This document shows positions 1 to 8,701 of a DNA stretch of 64,000 nucleotides, one piece after another. The translations under genes were made by a program, and so were the position numbers. The notes below the pieces were generated by a model. The model was given only the letters and a program-made list of their open reading frames with translations, was not told where the DNA came from and searched no databases. Each line of letters opens with the position of its first letter. Position 1 is the first letter of the stretch. The DNA is from JBFWIW01 sp050253535. Lineage in GTDB: Bacteria > Bacillota > Clostridia > Oscillospirales > Oscillospiraceae. The stretch covers positions 1 through 64,000 of the forward strand of contig JBFWIW010000002.1 of the NCBI GenBank assembly GCA_050253535.1. The letters run 5' to 3'.

Positions 1-464
1 GCCACGCGCAGGACATTCCCATCAACCGCCGGAACGGGCTGCTCAAAACAAATAGAGGCAATAGCGCCCGCCGTATAATTTCCGATACCCGGCAGGGAAA
101 GGATGTCGCCGTAAGCCTCCGGGAACCTCCCATTATACTTTGCCATGATCGTCTGGGCAGCCATTTTCAGGTTACGCGCGCGCGTGTAATAGCCCAGTCC
201 TTCCCACAGCTTAAATAGCTTTTCCTGCCCGGTCTCCGCCAGGCTTTGGATATCGGGGATCTGACGCATAAAGCGGCTGTAATAGGGGATGACGGTCTCA
301 ACCTGCGTCTGCTGCAGCATGATCTCGGACACCCATACGCGATAGGGTTCGGTATTTTCGCGCCAGGGCAGTACCCTTGCATTTTCGTCGTACCAGGACA
401 GAAGCGGCACCACGATGCCGCAGAGTCTGTTTGTCTCATTTACCCCGAACGCTGTGGTTTCCAC
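1..464 (-). CDS. mutY: A/G-specific adenine glycosylase MutY (5' part, runs off the window)
   Basis: Removes adenine mispaired with 8-oxoguanine or guanine in base excision repair. The first ~154 codons are in the window; the C-terminal [4Fe-4S] and NUDIX-like parts lie beyond base 1. Visible motifs are LPWR, then SEIMLQQTQV with the catalytic Glu, the helix-hairpin-helix LPGIGNYTAGAI, and VDGNVLRV with the catalytic Asp. The frame opens after a TAA and its first usable start is GTG at 464, with a weak GGCGGG-type site upstream, so the start is moderately certain. Another possibility is a GTG some 16 codons further in. No gene overlaps it; about 225 bp separate it from the next stop codon. 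Confidence 0.9.
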   Translation of the reverse strand, partial: METTAFGVNETNRLCGIVVPLLSWYDENARVLPWRENTEPYRVWVSEIMLQQTQVETVIPYYSRFMRQIPDIQSLAETGQEKLFKLWEGLGYYTRARNLKMAAQTIMAKYNGRFPEAYGDILSLPGIGNYTAGAIASICFEQPVPAVDGNVLRV

Positions 465-690
465 TTTTTCACCCGCCGTTTATATCACAGCTTCTCATTT
501 CTCTGCTGCTTTTTGCTGTTGCCAATACTTATAAAAAACCCGGTCGTTACTTATATTCCCTGCGCAATGAATGAGCAATTTCACATTCGTATTTTGAGTC
601 TTATTCAGTATAACATTTATAATCAGCCCTGTCACCAACATTCATATCTGAATGCAAATACAGAATTAACTGCCAAAAAACCGGTATGAT

Positions 691-2271
691 TCAAGCCTGC
701 ACAACTCTATCTCTTCCCTCGCTTTTTGCACGGTAAAGCGCGTTATCGGCAGCTTTCAGCAGCACTTCACTTGTCAGTCCGTTTTCCGGAAAGATAGCAA
801 CACCAAGGGAGATTGTACATTTTGCCAGCGGTTTTCCGAGATGATACACTAAAAGCTCTTTCACTCCCTGACGCAGTTTTTCGGCATGTTGTCTGGCGTT
901 TTCCATATTTGCACCTGGTAAAACCGCCAAAAATTCTTCTCCGCCATATCGGCAGACAATATCTCCGCCGCGGGCGGTTTTATTTAAAAATACTCCCAGT
1001 TCACGCAGCAGTGCATCTCCGCCGTCATGCCCGGCAAGATCATTGAAATCCTTGAAATGGTCAATATCAAACATCACCACTCCGACCGGTCTGCTTTCCC
1101 GTTCAGCTCGATTTAGTTCTCTTTCAAGGGTCTCTTCCATATACCGTCTGTTAAAAAGACCGGTTAGGGCATCGCGGATAGACTGCTGACGAAGAGTATC
1201 TTTTAATTTCAGATTTGATAATGCAAGCGCGATATGTTCCGCAATCGTTATAACGATCTGTGTTTTATGATCGGTATACGACAGGCCTATTGTTTCCTGC
1301 GGGTCTTGTCCCGGTATATCGACGTGATTCAGATGGAGAATTCCGATGGCTTCGCCGTTTACCGTCAAAGGCACGCATAAATACTGGCCAGACTCAGGGC
1401 CGGTGACATGTCCGCAAAGCAAGCCGGGGTGACTGTCGTCGACAAGATGCCGCCGTCCGCGCCGTATGGACCAGCAGCTTAAAGGCTCAAATACCTCTTG
1501 TGTTAAAGCTGGCTTGCCCCACATCTCTGCCGCCTCGGCAAAATTCTTTGATGCATTTATCAGATATAACGCGCCATGGCTGGCAGGGCATATCCGTTTG
1601 ATATACTGGGCACTGATGGCGCAGGCCTCGGTTATTGTCTGACAGCTTTGAAGCAGTTCGCCCAACTCATTCAACTGGTTCATTTCTTCGGTTCTTTCCT
1701 GAAGCTCTTTAACCCGTGAAGCCAACTCCCGATTTACTTTCTGCAGTTTATCCTCAGCCTGTTGCCGTTTGGTTATATCGATGCCGGTGGCTATAATATA
1801 TTCTACATGTCCTTCATTATTAAGCATGGTTGAAACCGCCCATGAAATAAGATGTTTGCCTCCGTTTTTGGAAACCAGGACAATATCATGTGCTTTGGTG
1901 TAATCGTCGCTGAGAAGTTTATCAATCTCCTCCCGTGTAATGACATGGTCAGAAATATTGGTGTCCCATAAATACCTTCCGGTCATTTCCTCGTATGAAT
2001 AACCGGTGATCTGTTCACAGGCCCGGTTGAACCTGGTGATCATTCCACTGCGATCAAGGACAATAATTAAAGTTGCCGCTATATTTAATATCGCATTGGA
2101 AAAATCGCGTTCTTTTGTCAGCTCATCTTCTATCCGCTTAAGGTTAGAAATATCGCGTATCGATGTAAGCAGCATATCTTTCTGATTATTAAAATCAATG
2201 ATATCAGTGTTTATTAATACTGTGATTATACTGCCGTTTTTATGTCTGAATATTGTCTCAAAGTCCCGCAC
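691..2271 (-). pseudogene. PAS-PAS-GAF-GGDEF diguanylate cyclase, C-terminal part of a frameshifted gene
   Basis: About 526 codons open from GTG at 2271. Order: end of a PAS domain (1-45), a full PAS domain (about 50-170), a coiled-coil linker, a GAF domain (about 200-360) and a GGDEF domain (about 365-526). The active site reads GGEEF and the product-inhibition site RGGD lies exactly five residues before it, so the cyclase core (two GTP to c-di-GMP) looks intact. The N-terminus begins in mid-PAS domain and the missing half lies in another frame at 2226-2966. No Shine-Dalgarno site precedes GTG 2271, so independent translation is unlikely. It is either a recent pseudogene or an assembly error of one base. 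Confidence 0.8.
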
Positions 2272-2966
2272 ATTTCAAAATTTTTCGTTAAATCAAGTAA
2301 TTGCTGCCTATCGGCAGGGATAAAATAAAAGTCCCGTATGTTTATATCCCTTAATTCATCCGTGCTGTAGCCAAGAAGATATTTAATTGCGTTATTGCTG
2401 ACAACTAACTTCCCCTGAAAGTCTGTAACAGTAATTCCTACCGGAACATTACTGAAAAGATATCGGTAACTCTTATCTGATTCTTTCTGGCTTTTCTGCC
2501 TTTGTTTATATTGGGTTATATCATATAATGAGGTCAGCAGTACATGTTCATCATTCAATTCAATACAGTCGATGTTTGCCAATACAGTCCTTAATGTTCC
2601 GTCTTTATGTTTTATTTCAACTTCAAAGTCACGTACCGTTTTTGGCACAGCAAGTATATTTAGCAGCTTTTTACGAACGTCCGGATCAGCGTATAGATCG
2701 GCAACATTTAAATTCCTGCGCTCTTCAATATGCAGTCCTAATAAGTCCTGTATCGTTTTATTAAAACTGATTATCGTTCCGTCGGTATCTGTGATAATAA
2801 GACCTACCGATGAGGCTGATAGGAAACCTAACTCTTCATAAAATGACGGTAAGCTTGAATCTGCATTTTTCCCCGTTAATTTGGCATCATTTGAATTTTG
2901 TATGTATTTATTTTGGGTATTAATATATTCGATCAATTGTTCTTTTGTCAGATTCAGCGGTTCCAC
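2226..2966 (-). pseudogene. PAS-domain sensor, N-terminal part of the frameshifted diguanylate cyclase
   Basis: Encodes about 245 residues with two PAS domains (about 50-165 and 170-245) and then stops inside the third. The first PAS has TVRDFEVEIKHKDG; the equivalent stretch of the next PAS, RDFETIFRHKNG, is found only in the other frame (691-2271). Aligning the two repeats residue by residue shows that restoring one base near 2272 joins the frames. Start: GTG 2966 has GGGAG eight bases upstream; ATG 2972 and TTG 3005 are in frame but badly spaced. Together the two parts would make one cytosolic sensor cyclase of about 770 residues with no membrane segment. Confidence 0.75.
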
Positions 2967-3005
2967 AGTCATTTCTCCCAAAATATATATTTTGCATGTT
3001 TTCAA

Positions 3006-3451
3006 TAGAGAAAGTTACGTTTTCTTTTATTTTACCATATAGAATGAGGTTATTACAATAAATTATATTTATTATTGTCCGTTCAGGCTGTAAAAACAAA
3101 CGCGTTTTAACAACTGAAGAACGCATTTATATATTTAATCGGAGTAAAATTATAGGAATTGGAAAAAATATGGTAATATCAATAGACTGCAGGCAATCAT
3201 AAGCAGTATTTACCTTTTTTACGCATATTAGCTTGATTTTTATCAAAATAGCTTGTCAGTTGACTATACTTCATCCCCGTGATTCTCAGACATTATAAAA
3301 TAAACATCTATCATTATGTTTTCAATTCTTAATATCCACAGGTATGGAATGGGCATAATAGCATCATGGTTGTCCGTGATTGTAAAAAGCTGCGTTACAG
3401 AGCAAAGCAAGCAGAGCAATCCAGAAGCAGAGTAAAAAAGGCAGGAGCAAA
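3006..3451. other. Intergenic AT-rich region with a dispersed-repeat copy
   Basis: Divergent intergenic region between the sensor cyclase and the UppS-like gene. It is strongly AT-rich and has no convincing ORF. At about 3137-3217 it contains a copy of a short dispersed repeat: its left half matches 4314-4345 and its right half matches 12112-12158. A TTGTAA-N18-TAAAAT promoter for the leftward sensor gene can be drawn near 3030-3060, at low confidence. Confidence 0.4.
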
Positions 3452-4084
3452 ATGGAATCATTCAGAAGAATCCCTTCACACGTGGGAATTATACCAGACG
3501 GAAACAGGAGATGGGCGCAAGAAAAAGGATATCAAAAAAGGGACGGGTACAAGTATGGAATCACCCCTGGCTTTGAACTGTATGAGATGCTTCTTAAATA
3601 TGGCATAAAGGAAGCCACTTTTTATGGATTCACGAAAGATAATAACAAGAGGGCAAAGGATCAGCGGGAGGCTTTCACAAATGCCTGTGTGGATGCGGTT
3701 GAACTTTTGAGCGGGAGAGATGCAAATCTGCTGGTTATCGGGAACACAAACGTCACAGCATTTCCAGAGGCACTGAAGCAGTATGCTAATCATAGAGTTA
3801 ATTTCGGGCGTGGACTTATTAACATTAATTTTCTCGTAAATTATGATTGGGAATGGGATTTGGAAAACCTAATGGAAAATAAGCGTCTGGCATCCCATGA
3901 AATTTCAAGGATCGATCTTATTATCAGATGGGGAGGGAGACACCGTTTGAGTGGTTTTCTGCCGGCTCAATCCGTCTATGCCGATTTATATATCATTGAT
4001 GATTATTGGCCGGGTTTTAAAGCGTCGCATTTCCTGGATGCTTTAAATTGGTATCAAGACTGCGATGTGACTTTAGGTGGTTGA
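3452..4084 (+). CDS. Atypical cis-prenyltransferase (UppS/undecaprenyl diphosphate synthase family)
   Basis: The family condenses isopentenyl diphosphate onto an allylic diphosphate in Z configuration, usually making the C55 lipid carrier of cell-wall synthesis. Family marks are HVGIIPDGNRRWA near the N-terminus (catalytic Asp, Asn and Arg present), GNTNV for the usual GD, and IRWGGRHRLSGFLPAQ with YADLY near the C-terminus (Arg and Ser for pyrophosphate present). Oddities: 210 residues instead of about 250; the usual GHxxG is GYKYG; the FSxENW segment reads FTKDNN; the conserved RTGGEHR is RWGGRHR; and about 20 residues are missing between NYDWEWD and DLIIR. ATG 3452 has AGGAG upstream. It stands alone, away from cdsA/frr, so it is probably a second paralogue with a different product. 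Confidence 0.75.
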   Translation: MESFRRIPSHVGIIPDGNRRWAQEKGYQKRDGYKYGITPGFELYEMLLKYGIKEATFYGFTKDNNKRAKDQREAFTNACVDAVELLSGRDANLLVIGNTNVTAFPEALKQYANHRVNFGRGLININFLVNYDWEWDLENLMENKRLASHEISRIDLIIRWGGRHRLSGFLPAQSVYADLYIIDDYWPGFKASHFLDALNWYQDCDVTLGG

Positions 4085-4486
4085 GTTAAAAAGAAATACC
4101 CGCTTCGCCTTTACCTTATGTAAATGTTTTCTATGATGTGTGGTGGCCATCAGACGGAACCAACAGAAGGGCAATGACCTAAATGGCCATCAATTTTAAT
4201 TAATAATAGTAAATCCTGTACTCACTTTTATTTTCGCGTGGAATTATAGGATTATTACCAGCATACCCCGCAAGATAAAACCGCCGACAAAAGTCGACGG
4301 TCTTCTTATTGATCGGAGTGAAATTATAGGACTTGGAGAAATCAAGTAATGGTTTTAAGGCAGTCAAAATTACAAAAAAACGCTCAAATATGATCTAAGT
4401 TGAGCATAGCGGAACAAGGGTTAAACTTCTTTTAGTGGGTCGTGAGACCGACTCTAATTTATATTTTTAGCCACCATTGCAAAAGT
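4085..4486. other. Intergenic region with hairpin and repeat
   Basis: Convergent gap between the UppS-like gene and the unknown gene. It has no ORF I can support. It holds a hairpin at 4281-4300 (listed separately) and, directly after it, a second copy (about 4312-4345) of the repeat seen at 3137. The remainder is AT-rich and unremarkable. Confidence 0.4.
4281..4309 (+). terminator. Hairpin, likely terminator of the UppS-like gene; repeated at 5360
   Basis: CCGCCGAC-AAAA-GTCGACGG (7 of 8 pairs) followed by TCTTCTTATT. A near-identical hairpin with the same tail lies at 5360-5387, so this is a repeated unit rather than a one-off terminator. Confidence 0.5.
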
Positions 4487-5182
4487 TTATATATCCAAAT
4501 ACTCTATACTAGAAACCAAGTTAAGAACCTCATTTTTTTCAACTTCTGTTATCGCATATGTACTAGTATGTGCATCCCATTGATATTTTAAGGCTTTGAG
4601 CCACAGCTTGGCATCTTCGCTTGATATTTGCAGTTTTTTTGCCAACAAATGATGATTCCAATTATTCTCACTCAAAATAAATTCAAAGAATTGGTGTGGC
4701 ACAGGTGGTTTATTATCTCTGTTAAATAAGTTGCCTTTGATCCAAGTTTGAAGTGTCGCTATGGAAGAAAGAAATGCTGTAAGATATACAATTGAGGAAC
4801 CTATATCTTTTATGATTGGCCAAACAGCATTCCAAATCGTCTCTATTTCTTGCCAGCCAGGTCCGCCAGCCATGGGAAAACCGCTTTCCATATACAGAAT
4901 GTCGCCATCTGCCAATTTATGTGTTTTAATAAAATCCCCAATCGTTACTTCAGTATATGGTTCATTCCAATATACAATATCTTCTTTTATTATATACGGG
5001 AAACAATCATCTGAAAACATAATATCTGTGCAGAATTTATAGTATCTTTGAAATGTCATCACTGCACTAGAAGCGCAAGGGGTACAAAAGGAGATAATGT
5101 TTTCGCGTTCGTCAACAATATTTATTTCCGTTTTTGCTTCTACATTGTTGAGCACATTTGTGTTAGCGATAATTAGTTTCAT
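4487..5182 (-). CDS. Unknown protein with central hydrophobic segment and HTH-like C-terminus
   Basis: I do not recognise this family. The 231-residue product has a mixed N-terminal half containing GDFIKTHKLADGDILYME, which could be a small beta-rich domain. A hydrophobic stretch follows (about 120-150, around IGSSIVYLTAFLSSIATL), then a polar linker. The C-terminal region (about 170-215, WNHHLLAKKLQISSEDAKLW) has the periodicity of a helix-turn-helix. The start chosen is ATG 5182, preceded by GGGGA at eight bases; an in-frame ATG at 5197 has no ribosome site. It is flanked on both sides by repeated hairpins, lies in AT-rich accessory DNA, and has no co-directional partner close enough for an operon. 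A membrane-linked sensor or effector is possible but is only inference. Confidence 0.65.
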   Translation of the reverse strand: MKLIIANTNVLNNVEAKTEINIVDERENIISFCTPCASSAVMTFQRYYKFCTDIMFSDDCFPYIIKEDIVYWNEPYTEVTIGDFIKTHKLADGDILYMESGFPMAGGPGWQEIETIWNAVWPIIKDIGSSIVYLTAFLSSIATLQTWIKGNLFNRDNKPPVPHQFFEFILSENNWNHHLLAKKLQISSEDAKLWLKALKYQWDAHTSTYAITEVEKNEVLNLVSSIEYLDI

Positions 5183-5359
5183 GTGAGCATTCCCCATTCG
5201 GTCAAGATTAAATCAAAACTCAATTTTATAATCAATTATTGAGAATTGCCTGCTATCTTCTGTTGGCAGATATTATACTGTGGGAATTCTGTTAAATCAC
5301 AAGGACTTATACAATATTTTAAGCCCGAAAACCCGCATAAATACAGGCAAAGCAGAAGA

Positions 5360-5387
5360 CCGCCGACATAAATCGACGGCCTTCTTA
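5360..5387 (-). repeat. Second copy of the 4281 hairpin
   Basis: CCGCCGA-CATAAA-TCGACGG followed by CCTTCTTAATGAT, nearly the same as 4281-4309. It lies between two leftward genes. Orientation relative to its neighbours differs from the first copy, which favours a dispersed repeat over a dedicated terminator. Confidence 0.5.
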
Positions 5388-5455
5388 ATGATGAGACTTG
5401 AGCCCGCCTCTTACAAGTGCCATGAAAAGTTTAAAATATCAGATGTGGGTATTCC

Positions 5456-6373
5456 TCAATACTGTTTTGACTCTTCTAAAATTTCTTCTACAAAGGCCTT
5501 GATTTTAATCTGCTCTTCCGGCGTTACATCCTCCATCGGTTTTGCAACGCGTTTGTCAGTTAGTCCCAGCAGGCTTATCGCGTATTTATTTGCAGCTATT
5601 GAACTCTTTGCCATACCGCCGAGCTTGCAGGATTTGAGAAAAGTTTTATTTATCTCAAGCGTCTTTTTCACGTTTCCGGAAACCGCGGCATTATAGAGCT
5701 TTAAGAACAGCTCGTAAAATACAGGGGCCATTGTAGGGACAAAGCCTACCGCGCCCATGAGTAGGCTCATGGCGACCAGATCGACATTGCCCATGAACAG
5801 TCTAAAACTGCTGTCGTTAATATCATTAAAATGATAGAGGCACTGCTGGAACTGTACCATGTTGGCAGAGCTGTCTTTATAACCGATGACGTTGTCTATC
5901 TTCGCAATCTCAAAAAGAGCCTTGTTGCTTAAATTGCTGCCTGTAAACGGAGGAATGTTATATGCGAAGACTGATAATTTAGTGCTTTTCGCAATTTCCT
6001 CAAAGTGCGTGATATTTTCTCTGTCCGACGGCGCTTTCCAATAAAAAGCCGGAGTTACAACAGCAATCTCGCCGCCCATTTGCTCAAGAGCTTTGACATT
6101 TTCGATGACTCTTTTTGTGCTGGTATCCATTACGCCGGCCATTACCGGCATTTTGCTGCCGACTTCGTCCAGCGCGATTTTTATCGCCCGGTTTCTCTCC
6201 TTCTGCGTTATTGCCATGCATTCTCCATTGGTACCGCCGACAAAGATTCCGTGTATTCCTTTTTCATAGCAGTGATTCAGAAGTGCCCTGAAAGAGCCCT
6301 CGTCAACCTCTTCTTTTTCATTCAGCGGAGTAATGATCGGCGGAACAATTCCTTTTAATATTTTTGGATCCAT
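5456..6373 (-). CDS. Dihydrodipicolinate synthase / N-acetylneuraminate lyase family protein
   Basis: Class I aldolase of the DapA/NanA family, 305 residues, the family's normal size. It forms a Schiff base between an active-site Lys and pyruvate. Visible are GGTNGE (substrate carboxylate loop), the Tyr of AYNIPPFTG and the Lys of GYKDSS. ATG 6373 has AAGGTG seven bases upstream; the GTG at 6382 is part of that ribosome site. It sits alone in accessory DNA, not beside lysine or sialate genes, so the substrate cannot be named. The GxxGE motif reads G-T-N-G-E rather than the T-T-G-E of true DapA, which favours a sugar-acid or other aldolase role. Confidence 0.85.
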   Translation of the reverse strand: MDPKILKGIVPPIITPLNEKEEVDEGSFRALLNHCYEKGIHGIFVGGTNGECMAITQKERNRAIKIALDEVGSKMPVMAGVMDTSTKRVIENVKALEQMGGEIAVVTPAFYWKAPSDRENITHFEEIAKSTKLSVFAYNIPPFTGSNLSNKALFEIAKIDNVIGYKDSSANMVQFQQCLYHFNDINDSSFRLFMGNVDLVAMSLLMGAVGFVPTMAPVFYELFLKLYNAAVSGNVKKTLEINKTFLKSCKLGGMAKSSIAANKYAISLLGLTDKRVAKPMEDVTPEEQIKIKAFVEEILEESKQY

Positions 6374-6525
6374 AATAGTCACCTTTTCTATATTTTAATT
6401 ATGATCTAAGCTAAGTTATGCGTTAAAAAAATTATACAACAAAGTCGCTGATGTTTCAAGTTAGCCTCAGAATTGCCTTTTATCGCTAATATAAAGAACA
6501 TACTGTATGGTCGGGATCAATCGAA

Positions 6526-7665
6526 TCAATCAAAGTCGCTATAAACACAAATGGAACTCTTTGTCGCTTTTGAGCGATACAGCGCTGAATCGGTATTTTG
6601 CAGCAATTGTGCCGCAGACATTTTACTTGTATAGCGCGCTATCCCTACGCTTGCGGTCAGTGATACGCAAGCGTTGCTAGCAGCACTGTTTTTCAGGTCG
6701 TTTTGTATATTTTTGCATATTTCAATAACATTTTCCAATGTTGTATTTTTAAATAAGATGCAAAATTCATCACCTCCAAAGCGAAAAGGCACCGAATTGT
6801 CGGTACGGTATTTTCTAAGAATACTGCCGAATTCCTTGAGGCATTGATCACCTTTGTCGTGTCCGAGTGTGTCATTAAGCGTTTTAAAATTATCGAGATC
6901 GATCATTACAAAAATATACGTATTTCCGGAAGAATCGCCGACAATGTTTTGAAACGCATTATGTAAGGCAGTCCTGTTGGATACATCCGTCAGTTCGTCG
7001 GTAATCAGTCTCTGCTGCATTTGATGTCGTTCGATTTCTTTTTGTATACTTGCGACATTTTTCTGTTTCTCAAATCGTATTACGATGATACATACCGCAT
7101 AAAATGCGCACATGATGCATATGGAAATAACAAAATCGGTTAATCCGAGATCGCTTTGAAGGGGATTGATTTTATCCGGATCCCATACTACAAACAGTTC
7201 GGCGATTGTTTTTGCCGCTATACTTACAAATGCCGTAACAGTCGTCAGTATATAATCGCTGTATACCACAGTCAGCAGAATTGGCGCAGTAAAAATGAGG
7301 TAAAGCGAAGCAAAAATACTGTGAACCGAAAAAAAGACAAAACAAACTCCCACAAACAGCAATGAAATAAAATAAACTTTAATCTTCTGCTGAAAAAACG
7401 AAGAATGTATAGCCAAAATTCCTGTAAAAATGAGACATGAGTTAAAGACAAGGGGTGACAGTATGTATTTTACAACATATCTGGTCAATGATATTTCAAC
7501 GCAGCCCATAACATATAATTTTACGCCAAGAATACACTCAACCAAAAATCCGAAAATAACAAGGCCTATGAATGTAAGATAATGCAGCCTCAACCATTTA
7601 TTCTCTATTTTTTTATATTCACTTTGAATTTCTATAATTATAGAACTTTCGTTTTCTTTGTCCAT
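6526..7665 (-). CDS. Membrane-anchored diguanylate cyclase (GGDEF)
   Basis: A 379-residue protein with about six predicted membrane segments in the first 200 residues (for example LTFIGLVIFGFLVECILGV, and two hydrophobic runs around 105-150), then a GGDEF domain (about 220-375). The active site is GGDEF, with FVMIDLDNFKTLND and GHDKGDQ upstream. The position of the RxxD inhibition site reads TDNS, so feedback binding of c-di-GMP is probably absent, unlike the cyclase at 691. ATG 7665 has AGAGG upstream. No phosphodiesterase is nearby. The membrane part is an unassigned sensor. Confidence 0.9.
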   Translation of the reverse strand: MDKENESSIIIEIQSEYKKIENKWLRLHYLTFIGLVIFGFLVECILGVKLYVMGCVEISLTRYVVKYILSPLVFNSCLIFTGILAIHSSFFQQKIKVYFISLLFVGVCFVFFSVHSIFASLYLIFTAPILLTVVYSDYILTTVTAFVSIAAKTIAELFVVWDPDKINPLQSDLGLTDFVISICIMCAFYAVCIIVIRFEKQKNVASIQKEIERHQMQQRLITDELTDVSNRTALHNAFQNIVGDSSGNTYIFVMIDLDNFKTLNDTLGHDKGDQCLKEFGSILRKYRTDNSVPFRFGGDEFCILFKNTTLENVIEICKNIQNDLKNSAASNACVSLTASVGIARYTSKMSAAQLLQNTDSALYRSKATKSSICVYSDFD

Positions 7666-7862
7666 TATTTGCCTCTTTTGCTAAATGCTGATATTTATTC
7701 GAATTTTAACACTTTCTCTTGAAAAAGTCCAGAATCCGTTGAAAAAATCTGTTAAAAACCGAAACTTTAATTCGCAGGATTAATTTTGAATAATTATAGA
7801 AAATCTGCAAAGACGTATAATTTTTTGTGCTATACAGTTTTTCGTTGCAGTTAAACTCTGCC

Positions 7863-7915
7863 AAAAAATAAGCGGGAAGAAAACCCCTTTTGGATTTTCC
7901 TTCCCGCTTATTTTT
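7863..7915 (-). terminator. Strong bidirectional rho-independent terminator
   Basis: A 15-bp perfect stem, AAAATAAGCGGGAAG and its complement, with T-runs on both sides. In the leftward direction it follows the small gene ending at 8044; in the rightward direction nothing ends into it. The DNA between it and 8044 (about 7942-8040) carries no gene I can support. Confidence 0.75.
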
Positions 7916-8043
7916 GGCTATTTTTGAGATAAAACAAAATCGAAGGATATCCCGGAAGCATACGCCTCTCGCCGAGGCGAATCCGGCGGTCGGCTTTGGA
8001 AGCTTAATAAGAACGGCTGGGTTAGCAGTACGAACAATACATT

Positions 8044-8295
8044 TTAATTGCCTTTTTGCCATTTTGACAGCCATTTATGCTTATCATTTGCTACTGCCTC
8101 TATAATTTCCAGCCCCGAATGAAAGTCATCGAAGGTTCCCATGGATATTTCCTTCTCTACCAAATTCAATAGGTTGCCGTAGTAATCATCGGAAGTAATG
8201 TCGCTTGTAGTTTGACTGAAATGCTGTTGGCTTGCCTCTTGAGCAAGGCGGGCATATTCGTTCTTAACCTGATCAATTAATTTATCCCGGTTCAT
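8044..8295 (-). CDS. Small conserved-looking hypothetical protein
   Basis: Encodes 83 residues, soluble, acidic and mostly helical (starting MNRDKLIDQVKNEYARLAQE). I do not recognise a named family. The start is ATG 8295, preceded by AAAGGAGA at a good distance; this strong site is the main evidence that the gene is real. It overlaps the end of the upstream leftward ORF (8282-8617) by 14 bases, suggesting translational coupling, and is followed by a strong terminator at 7863-7915. Isolated small proteins like this are frequent in clostridial mobile elements, but nothing here proves that origin. Confidence 0.65.
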   Translation of the reverse strand: MNRDKLIDQVKNEYARLAQEASQQHFSQTTSDITSDDYYGNLLNLVEKEISMGTFDDFHSGLEIIEAVANDKHKWLSKWQKGN

Positions 8296-8617
8296 CAAAT
8301 TCTCCTTTTGATAATGTTAGTTTGCAATTTGCTGTATAACGAGAGAGCGGGAATAATTCTACACGCCCAACCATCGTCTCGGTTCGGTATGGGCATAGTT
8401 TATGTAAAATTTTAAAATATAATAGGGTAATGAGAAAAAGCATAAATGAAAAGTTCACTTCGTACGAGTGTTCATAAACACGGAAAGCTGCATAAAATAG
8501 AGGTATTGACAGCAAACAGACGACCGCCCAAGCAGAGTATGTCGGCGCTTTCGTATACAGGATAATCCAGCTCTTTTTTATGGCAGGTAATCGGGGATGT
8601 CGGAAACAGTGATACAT
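8282..8617 (-). CDS. Possible small membrane protein
   Basis: About 111 residues with two hydrophobic segments (AWAVVCLLSIPLFYAAF and FSFMLFLITLLYF) and a basic N-terminus. Codon use is plausible and the end overlaps the next start, as in coupled genes. However, neither TTG 8626 nor ATG 8617 has a ribosome-binding site, so the true N-terminus may have been lost. It may be a truncated remnant. No family recognised. Confidence 0.35.
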   Translation of the reverse strand: MYHCFRHPRLPAIKKSWIILYTKAPTYSAWAVVCLLSIPLFYAAFRVYEHSYEVNFSFMLFLITLLYFKILHKLCPYRTETMVGRVELFPLSRYTANCKLTLSKGEFDEPG

Positions 8618-8639
8618 GCAGGACAAGAGAAAATGGTTA

Positions 8640-8676
8640 AAACAGGCCGCCTAAGGGTGCGCGCCCCAAGCGGCCT
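8640..8676 (-). terminator. Terminator after the DUF2798 gene
   Basis: AGGCCGC and GCGGCCT form a stem around a GC-rich loop. On the minus strand it is followed by TGTTTT. It lies 26 bases after the stop at 8702. Confidence 0.55.
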
Positions 8677-8701
8677 ATCGTAATGTTGAAAAAAGAGAGT
8701 T

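Noticed and set aside
4281..5387. Two similar hairpins read as CRISPR-like repeats
   Set aside because: Only two copies over 1 kb with a gene between them; no regular spacing, no cas genes.
5390..5415. Match GACTTGAGCCCGC to the T-arm of tRNA-Leu at 13100
   Set aside because: Only 13 bases with one mismatch and no acceptor or CCA part; T-arms are similar by nature, so an attachment-site remnant is not supported.
7706..8074. Leftward ORF of 122 codons across 7706-8074
   Set aside because: It spans a perfect bidirectional terminator and overlaps the better supported small gene; likely an artefact of a GC-rich spacer.
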